64,000 bases of DNA from Burkholderiales bacterium UBA4657 (GTDB lineage: Bacteria > Pseudomonadota > Gammaproteobacteria > Burkholderiales > Burkholderiaceae_E): the NCBI GenBank assembly GCA_002405475.1, contig DHLX01000019.1:13959-77958 (forward strand), in the 5' to 3' direction. The position numbers and the translations under genes were made by a program. Below the pieces are notes generated by a model. It did not search any database. It was not told where the DNA came from and was given only the letters and a program-made list of their open reading frames with translations. Within the stretch, counting starts at the first letter, position 1, and each line of letters begins with the position of its first letter. Positions 58,196 through 64,000 of this stretch are shown here, piece by piece.

Positions 58196-59350
58196 TCAGC
58201 GCAATTTCAAAGTTGATAAGCCAAACAAGACCAGCATCATGGTAATAATCCAGAAACGCACTACCACCTGGGTTTCTTTCCAGCCGCCTAATTCATAGTG
58301 ATGATGCAAGGGTGCCATGCGAAATACACGTTTACCGCCACTCCATTTGAAGTACAGCACCTGAATCATGACCGACAGGGTTTCTGCGACGAACACCCCG
58401 CCCATGATGAACAGCACGATTTCCTGGCGGGTTATCACGGCCAGGGTTCCGAGCGCACCTCCGAGTGCCAGGGCACCGACATCACCCATGAAAACCTGAG
58501 CTGGATAAGCGTTGAACCATAAAAACGCCAGCCCTGCACCACCTAAAGCGCCGCAAAAAATCAGCAACTCGCCTGCCCCCGGAATATGCGGGAACAGCAA
58601 ATACTTCGAGAACACCGAGCTGCCGACCACATAGGCAAAAATACCTAGTGCAGAACCCACCATGACCACCGGCATAATCGCCAGACCATCCAAACCATCC
58701 GTCAGATTGACTGCATTACTGGTGCCGACAATCACCAGAAAAGTCAGGGTGATAAAGCCCCAGACGCCCAATGGATAGGCTACCGACTTGAAAAAAGGGA
58801 CAATCAGGTCGGCCCGGTTGGTCAATTCAATAGTGAAACCGCTTTTTATCCAGGCCATGAATAATTCCAATGCCTGTTCATTACTTGATGCCGATATGCT
58901 GAATGCCAGATAGACCGACGCAACCAGACCGATGAGCGATTGCCAGAAAAATTTTTCTTTTGCGCTCAGACCTTTGGGATTGCGAAATACCACCTTGCGA
59001 TAGTCATCGACCCAACCTATCCAGCCAAACCCCAGGGTCACGATCAAGACTATCCAGACAAAACGGTTGCTCAAATCCATCCAGAGCAAGGTCGAGATGC
59101 CAATGGCAATCAAAATCAGCGCGCCGCCCATGGTGGGTGTACCGCTTTTGACCAAATGTGTTTGTGGTCCATCGCTGCGTATGGCCTGCCCGATCTTCCA
59201 CGAGGTCAGTTTTCGAATTACGGCGGGTCCGGCGATCAGGCCTATGATCAGGGCGGTCATGGTAGCGAGTACCGCGCGCAGGGTCAGGTAATTAAAAACG
59301 CTGAAGGCGCGGTAGTCCTGCGCCAGCCACTGAAATAATTCAAGCAACAT
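58196..59350 (-). CDS. mraY: Phospho-N-acetylmuramoyl-pentapeptide-transferase
   Basis: MraY moves phospho-MurNAc-pentapeptide to undecaprenyl phosphate, forming lipid I. The 384-residue protein has ten hydrophobic helices, with KSGTPTMGGALILIAIG, the catalytic GWVDDYRKVVFRNPKGLSAKEK in segments, NAVNLTDGLDGLAIMP and APLHHHYELGGWKE (HHH motif). The start is ATG 59350, with GAGG upstream. The GTG four codons earlier is rejected. It overlaps the end of murF by 11 bp. Confidence 0.98.
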   Translation of the reverse strand: MLLELFQWLAQDYRAFSVFNYLTLRAVLATMTALIIGLIAGPAVIRKLTSWKIGQAIRSDGPQTHLVKSGTPTMGGALILIAIGISTLLWMDLSNRFVWIVLIVTLGFGWIGWVDDYRKVVFRNPKGLSAKEKFFWQSLIGLVASVYLAFSISASSNEQALELFMAWIKSGFTIELTNRADLIVPFFKSVAYPLGVWGFITLTFLVIVGTSNAVNLTDGLDGLAIMPVVMVGSALGIFAYVVGSSVFSKYLLFPHIPGAGELLIFCGALGGAGLAFLWFNAYPAQVFMGDVGALALGGALGTLAVITRQEIVLFIMGGVFVAETLSVMIQVLYFKWSGGKRVFRMAPLHHHYELGGWKETQVVVRFWIITMMLVLFGLSTLKLR

Positions 59351-60701
59351 TTTTTTCCTCACCTGCGCATAAAGCCGCTACGATTCGTTCCATCTTCATG
59401 AAACGTGAACCTTTTACCAGAATCGAACCACCAAGATCACTTTCGTCCAGCACTGACTGCGCCTCAGCAACAGTGGAAAAATGCTGCGCTCCGGCACCAT
59501 AGGCTTGTGCGGCGTGACGACTGGCTTCACCTACTGTCATTAAACGGCCAATCCCTTTTTGTTTGGCGTAAGCGCCAACTTCGGCATGAAATTCAGGCCC
59601 CTGTTGCCCGACCTCGCCCATGTCGCCCAATACCAGAAGAGTGGGGCGTGGCAGGTTTGCCAATACCTCAATGGCAGCGCGCACCGAATCCGGGTTGGCA
59701 TTGTAGGTATCATCAACAAGCACAGTGCCCTGGGGTAAGCGCTTGAGTACCAGACGACCAGCCACCGGTTTGAATGCTGCTAGTCCCTGCGCAATCGCTG
59801 CCGTGCTCACACCAGCGGCATGCGTGCAGGCGGCAGCCGCTGCGGCATTCAAAATATTGTGTTCTCCCAGTATTTGCAGTGGAATGGCAGCCGGCCACGG
59901 TACGCCTGCAATGGATAACGTCAGGCCGCCCGTGCCAGTGGTCTGGGCAAACACGTCGGCAGCTCCGGTCAAACCAAAGGTCATGATTTTTTTGCCGCAG
60001 GCCAGATCACGCCACAAGGCTAGATAGTCACTATCTGCCGGAAATACGGCTATTCCCGACTCTGGCAGGAAAGAAAAGACCGAGCCATTTTCGTTCGCGA
60101 CAGCCTCTATCGAATGCATGAATTCCTGATGCTCACGCTGGGCATTATTGACCAGTGCCACGGTGGGTTGTGTTATCTGTGCCAGCTCTGCTATTTCACC
60201 GGGATGATTCATTCCCAATTCAATCACGGCGGCCTGATGCTGCCGATTCAGTCGCAACAAGGTCAAGGGCACCCCAATGTCATTATTCAAATTACCCTGG
60301 GTCGCCAGACGCCCTGATTCTCCATAGGCCGCCGCCAGAATGGCCGCTATCATTTCCTTGACAGTCGTTTTGCCATTACTGCCCGTGACCGCAATCACAG
60401 GTATAGAAAAGCGTCGGCGCCAGAATGCCGCCAGCTGCGTCAAAGCGCGCCGGGTATTGCTGACCTGAATCACATTGCCAGAAAAGTCAGGCAGGGACTT
60501 GTGCGCCATCACGGCGACTGCACCGTGCGTTAAGGCCTGCTGGGCGAAGTCGTGGCCGTCAAAAGTATCGCCCTGCAAGGCGATAAACAAGTCGCCTGGC
60601 TTAACATCACGACTGTCGGTCGTCACGCGCAGAAAGTGGAGATTCGCATCACCACTAAACGAGCCCTGCAATAACTCCGCGGTTTGCATCAGGCTCAACA
60701 T
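59340..60701 (-). CDS. murF: UDP-N-acetylmuramoyl-tripeptide--D-alanyl-D-alanine ligase
   Basis: MurF adds D-Ala-D-Ala to the tripeptide precursor. The 453-residue protein shows TDSRDVKPGDLFIALQGDTFDGHDF, the ATP loop VTGSNGKTTVKEMIAAI near residue 108, IELGMNHPGEIAELA and LVDDTYNANPDSVRAAIEVL, with GEHNILNAAAAAA between. Its start lies 7 bp inside the murE end and its stop overlaps mraY. Confidence 0.97.
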   Translation of the reverse strand: MLSLMQTAELLQGSFSGDANLHFLRVTTDSRDVKPGDLFIALQGDTFDGHDFAQQALTHGAVAVMAHKSLPDFSGNVIQVSNTRRALTQLAAFWRRRFSIPVIAVTGSNGKTTVKEMIAAILAAAYGESGRLATQGNLNNDIGVPLTLLRLNRQHQAAVIELGMNHPGEIAELAQITQPTVALVNNAQREHQEFMHSIEAVANENGSVFSFLPESGIAVFPADSDYLALWRDLACGKKIMTFGLTGAADVFAQTTGTGGLTLSIAGVPWPAAIPLQILGEHNILNAAAAAACTHAAGVSTAAIAQGLAAFKPVAGRLVLKRLPQGTVLVDDTYNANPDSVRAAIEVLANLPRPTLLVLGDMGEVGQQGPEFHAEVGAYAKQKGIGRLMTVGEASRHAAQAYGAGAQHFSTVAEAQSVLDESDLGGSILVKGSRFMKMERIVAALCAGEEKNVA

Positions 60702-62182
60702 GTTATCCGTCCTGTCTCTTCCGCCTGACGCCGCAATAACAGGGCTTGTTGTGCTTCGTCCGGATCATAGAAGTATTGCTTTTCACCCGCCACTTCCTGG
60801 CTGCGCTCATGCCCTTTTCCTGCCAGCAGAATCACGTCCTGTTCTCGCGCCTGTCGCACGGCCATGTATATGGCCTGGCGTCGATCAGGCACCGTCTGTA
60901 CATTCCTGGTACTGGCAACACCGGTCAGCATCTGCTGCAAAATCTGTTGCGGGTCTTCGTAACGCGGATTGTCACTGGTAAAGATGCTGTATGTCGCATA
61001 TTCGACACTGACCTGCGCCATTTGTGGCCGCTTTCCGGGGTCACGATTACCGCCACAGCCCACGACACAAATCAATTCACCACCACGTGCCTGAGCCACC
61101 GCTTTCAATGCCTTCAACACTTTTTCCAAGGCATCGGGGGTATGGGCGTAATCAACGACAATCAGGGGTTCACCCTGCCCGCCTAAGCTCTGTAAACGTC
61201 CATCAGCGGCACGTACCTGCGCTAAAGCATTTACTACGGCATTAAACTCAAACCCTGCTGCCAGCAAACCGCCGCAACAGGCCAGCCAGTTCGCCACGTT
61301 GTACTCGCCTATCACTCCCAACTGCACTACACGGCTTTGATGGGAAAAATGTACCTCGAAACTCATTCCGTTTGCCTGGTTCTGTACTTGTGTCGCCCGT
61401 AACTGCGCTTGCTCATCACCCAACATGGAATAGCTGATGATGTGCTGCAAACCCTGTACTCGTGCCAGTAAACGCTGGCCGGCCTCATCATCGCGGTTGA
61501 TGCTGACCCCTTTCAGGCCAGGCCAGGCAAATAAAGCCGCCTTGGCAGCTTCATAGGCCGGCATGCTGCCGTGATAATCGAGGTGATCACGCGACAGATT
61601 AGTGAAAATGGCCACATCAATCTCAAGACCATTCAAACGCCCCTGATCGAGCCCGATGGACGAAGCCTCGATTGCCAGTGCCTGGGCACCCTGATGGCGT
61701 AATTCATGTAATTGTCTTTGCAAGAGTACGGCATCGGGCGTGGTGTAGCCAGTGGGCGTGAGCTGATCAACAAAACCGGAACCCAGTGTTCCGATCAAGG
61801 CACTACGCTGGCCCAGATAGCTCAAGGCATGTGCCAGCCACCAGGCACAGGTGGTTTTTCCGTTGGTGCCAGTCACCGCCAGTACCGTCATGGCCTGACT
61901 GGGATAGTCATAATAGGCTGCTGCCAACTCGCCCGCCTGTTGCTTTAACTCAGGCAGCGCGTAATACGGCACTTTACAGTCGGGTACTACCGCAAAGTCA
62001 TGGTCGTCGAACATCACCGCCACGGCTCCGCGCTCAATGGCATCAGCAATAAAGCGCCGGCCATCATTCTCGTCGCCGGGGTAGGCCAGAAAAATATCGC
62101 CCGGCTGAACGCGACGGCTGTCTGAGGCCAGATGTGCCGAAGCAGACTGCGACTGTAACCAGGAAAGTGCTGCCCGGTTCAT
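60695..62182 (-). CDS. murE: UDP-N-acetylmuramoyl-L-alanyl-D-glutamate--2,6-diaminopimelate ligase
   Basis: MurE adds meso-diaminopimelate in Gram-negatives. The 495-residue protein shows SDSRRVQPGDIFLAYPG, AVTGTNGKTTCAWWLAHAL, IEASSIGLDQGRLNG, NLSRDHLDYHGSM and the DAP-recognition stretch TSDNPRYEDPQQIL (DNPR motif), which supports DAP rather than lysine. The ATG at 62182 has GGAG upstream and forms a TGATG junction with the ftsI stop. Confidence 0.97.
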   Translation of the reverse strand: MNRAALSWLQSQSASAHLASDSRRVQPGDIFLAYPGDENDGRRFIADAIERGAVAVMFDDHDFAVVPDCKVPYYALPELKQQAGELAAAYYDYPSQAMTVLAVTGTNGKTTCAWWLAHALSYLGQRSALIGTLGSGFVDQLTPTGYTTPDAVLLQRQLHELRHQGAQALAIEASSIGLDQGRLNGLEIDVAIFTNLSRDHLDYHGSMPAYEAAKAALFAWPGLKGVSINRDDEAGQRLLARVQGLQHIISYSMLGDEQAQLRATQVQNQANGMSFEVHFSHQSRVVQLGVIGEYNVANWLACCGGLLAAGFEFNAVVNALAQVRAADGRLQSLGGQGEPLIVVDYAHTPDALEKVLKALKAVAQARGGELICVVGCGGNRDPGKRPQMAQVSVEYATYSIFTSDNPRYEDPQQILQQMLTGVASTRNVQTVPDRRQAIYMAVRQAREQDVILLAGKGHERSQEVAGEKQYFYDPDEAQQALLLRRQAEETGRITC

Positions 62183-63960
62183 CACATACTCTCCAATACC
62201 GGTTCCGCCGGAATGATGGTCGGCCTGAACGGTGCGTCGGGAGTGATATTCGACAGGCGCAGGCTGGCGCCGGCTATGGCAGAAAAAACAGGCGCTGCCA
62301 CCTCACCCGCATAGTAATGACCCGCCGAAGGTTCATCGACCATCACTGCGATGACAAAACGCGGATTGGAGGCAGGCGCGAAACCTACAAACGACGAAAT
62401 GTATTTTCCGGGCAGGTACATGCCGCCCTCCTGCTTCCATGCAGTACCGGTCTTACCTGCCACACGATAACCAACTACCTGGGCTTTGGGTGCAGTGCCC
62501 TGGGGGCCGGTGGCCGACTCCAGCATGGCTCGCATGGCTCGGGCCGTTTCGGCTGACAAGACCCGCAGGCCGGCGGGTGGCTGGTCGAGCCGGGACAAAG
62601 TCAATGGAATCAAATCACCATCGCGCGCAAACAAGGTGTAGGCACGCGCCATTTGCGCCAGCGATACCGAGATGCCATGACCATACGACATGGTAGCCTG
62701 CTCAATCGGTCGCCATTTATCATGTGGCCGCAAACGTCCGGGAGTGGCGCCGGGAAAATTCACCTGGGTCATGCTGGGTCGCTGGCCGAATCCCAGAATA
62801 GTAAAAAAATCCCACATTTCACGCGGCTCAAATTTTTGTGCCAGCATGACAGTGCCGACATTGCTCGATTTCTGAATGATCTGACTCACTGTCAAAACAC
62901 CATGCGGGTGGGCATCGCCAATGGTACGGTCACCAATCGTCATTTTTCCCGGAGCAGTATTAAAGCTTGTCTCTGGGCGCACTTTACCCGCCTGCAGTGC
63001 CATGGCAGCGATGAACGGCTTCATGGTCGAGCCAGGCTCGAAAGCATCGGTCATAACGCGGTTACGCAATTGGGCGCCGGTTAAACGTGCACGGTCATTC
63101 GGGTTATAGGAAGGCAGGTTTGCCAGTGCCAGTACTTCGCCGCTGTAACTGTCCACCACGATTGCGGCCGCAGCCTTCGCCTTGTGCAGACTCATGGCCT
63201 CCTTGAGTGCGGTATAGGCAGCATTTTGAATCTTTGAATCAATCGACAGTACAACATCGCGACCATCAAGCGGGGGGCGCAGCAATTCGGCTTCTTCAAT
63301 GACATTACCGAGGCGATCTTTAATGACACGACGGCTGCCTGGCTTGCCCGCCAGCGACGGCTCCAGAGCCAGTTCCACGCCCTCCTGACCACGCTCTTCA
63401 ATATTGGTAAAGCCTAGCAGGTGCGCAAAAGTTTCACCCTCGGGGTAATAACGCTTGAATTCAGTGCGCTGGTGTATGCCCTTGAGTTTTAGCGCCATTA
63501 CCCGTTCCGCAGTTCCAAGTTCTAGCTGACGCTTCAAATAAACGAACTTGCGATCCTCGTTCGACAGACGCTGATGCAATTCCTTTTCTGGCAGGTTCAG
63601 CAGTTTTGCCAATTGACGCAATTCCTGGGCAGAGGCTGTTACGTCCTCGGGTATGGCCCAGATGGCGCGTACCGGCACCGAGGATGCCACCACGACACCG
63701 TTACGGTCTGTAATCTTGCCGCGTCGGGCCGGCATTTCGAGTACACGCTCATAACGCGCCGCCCCTTGAGCCTGCAAAAAATCTTCAGTCCAGATCTGCA
63801 AATAAAATGCGCGCAGCAGCAAGGCCAGGAATGCGGCACTAATGGCAAACAGCACCAGTTTCGAGCGCCAGGGTGGCAACTTGACTGCAGATAACACCGG
63901 ACTGGCGGCAAAACCGACATGGCGGCCATCTCGTGTGCGGAAGAGCGGATGGAAAAACAC
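62182..63960 (-). CDS. ftsI: Peptidoglycan D,D-transpeptidase FtsI (PBP3)
   Basis: FtsI is the septal transpeptidase partnered with FtsW. The protein (592 residues from the GTG used) has a transmembrane helix near 33-52, the class B pedestal with MPARRGKITDRNGVVVASS, and a transpeptidase domain with active-site FEPGSTMKPF (SxxK), KSSNVGTVML (SxN) and VAGKTGTAWK (KTG). The reading frame stays open to the window edge upstream of the GTG at 63960, which has no good ribosome site. The true start may therefore lie beyond 64000. The N-terminal SPVLSAVKLPPWRSK matches relatives about 15-20 residues after their start. Confidence 0.95.
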   Translation of the reverse strand: MFFHPLFRTRDGRHVGFAASPVLSAVKLPPWRSKLVLFAISAAFLALLLRAFYLQIWTEDFLQAQGAARYERVLEMPARRGKITDRNGVVVASSVPVRAIWAIPEDVTASAQELRQLAKLLNLPEKELHQRLSNEDRKFVYLKRQLELGTAERVMALKLKGIHQRTEFKRYYPEGETFAHLLGFTNIEERGQEGVELALEPSLAGKPGSRRVIKDRLGNVIEEAELLRPPLDGRDVVLSIDSKIQNAAYTALKEAMSLHKAKAAAAIVVDSYSGEVLALANLPSYNPNDRARLTGAQLRNRVMTDAFEPGSTMKPFIAAMALQAGKVRPETSFNTAPGKMTIGDRTIGDAHPHGVLTVSQIIQKSSNVGTVMLAQKFEPREMWDFFTILGFGQRPSMTQVNFPGATPGRLRPHDKWRPIEQATMSYGHGISVSLAQMARAYTLFARDGDLIPLTLSRLDQPPAGLRVLSAETARAMRAMLESATGPQGTAPKAQVVGYRVAGKTGTAWKQEGGMYLPGKYISSFVGFAPASNPRFVIAVMVDEPSAGHYYAGEVAAPVFSAIAGASLRLSNITPDAPFRPTIIPAEPVLESM

Positions 63961-63982
63961 AGCAACAGATCTGCCGGCTGAG

Positions 63983-64000
63983 CTAGGTGCTGGGGGCGGT
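63983..64000 (-). other. Possible 3' end of ftsL at the window edge
   Basis: On the minus strand the last 18 bases can be read as five codons (TAPST) followed by TAG. This is where the end of ftsL would be expected in front of ftsI. Too little sequence is present to confirm it. Confidence 0.2.

Noticed and set aside
1..64000. Mobile elements, prophage, CRISPR arrays, tRNA or rRNA genes
   Set aside because: No transposase, integrase, phage protein, regularly spaced repeat or tRNA-like cloverleaf was recognised. Nearly every base belongs to a conserved chromosomal gene.

Overview
The window is 64 kb of a bacterial chromosome, densely packed with housekeeping genes. There is no sign of phage, insertion sequences, CRISPR arrays, or tRNA or rRNA genes. 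The protein families point to a betaproteobacterium of the order Burkholderiales. Evidence includes a Burkholderiales-type general porin, a BPSS1780-family membrane protein, a RibB protein with a degenerate GTP cyclohydrolase II half, Coq7 with the order's MRVNHVGEVCAQALYQAQ signature, an FtsZ ending in IPAFLRKQAD, and a MurD with a lysine-rich insertion. The genus cannot be fixed from this sequence alone.

Layout: (1) 3-1982, recA-recX with a LexA-box promoter, and a small Tat-exported HiPIP-type iron-sulfur protein. (2) 2061-10002, one long minus-strand run glyA-nrdR-ribD-ribE-ribBX-ribH-nusB-thiL-pgpA-pncC-dgkA, combining riboflavin and thiamine cofactor synthesis with one-carbon and phospholipid genes. 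(3) 10.1-14.4 kb, a YdfG-type dehydrogenase, a LOG-family protein and polA, the last two with overlapping divergent start codons. (4) 14.4-17.8 kb, a porin, coq7, a poly-glycine lipoprotein hydrolase and an OsmC protein. (5) 17.9-21.6 kb, rplM-rpsI, then argC, a DUF6776-like protein, a bactofilin and erpA. (6) 21.6-24.2 kb, an M23 peptidoglycan peptidase and anmK. (7) 24.3-30 kb, the plus-strand run tyrS-dtd-PEBP-phosphatase-thrB-BPSS1780-AEC transporter. (8) 30-33 kb, a three-domain receiver/adenylate cyclase/Ser-Thr kinase protein translationally coupled to a degenerate receiver protein. This is the most unusual locus here. (9) 32.9-35.8 kb, queG, tsaE and amiC. (10) 35.8-46.9 kb, a ten-gene minus-strand run fmdB-like, DUF502, aspS, nudB, an EEP-family phosphohydrolase, clsB, ligase-associated exonuclease, an unrecognised gene, ATP-dependent DNA ligase and ligase-associated helicase. 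(11) 46.96-64 kb, ssb with its own LexA box, a 61-residue membrane protein, lpxC, and the division and cell-wall (dcw) cluster ftsI-murE-murF-mraY-murD-ftsW-murG-murC-ddl-ftsQ-ftsA-ftsZ on the minus strand.

Functionally, the right end builds peptidoglycan precursors and the divisome and runs into lipid A synthesis through lpxC. The bactofilin/M23/anmK/amiC genes in the middle remodel or recycle the wall. Two SOS boxes tie recA and ssb to DNA damage. The ligase-associated cassette adds a further predicted DNA repair system. Gene packing is extreme: many ATGA or TGATG junctions, two divergent pairs that share start-codon bases, and a 71-bp convergent overlap.
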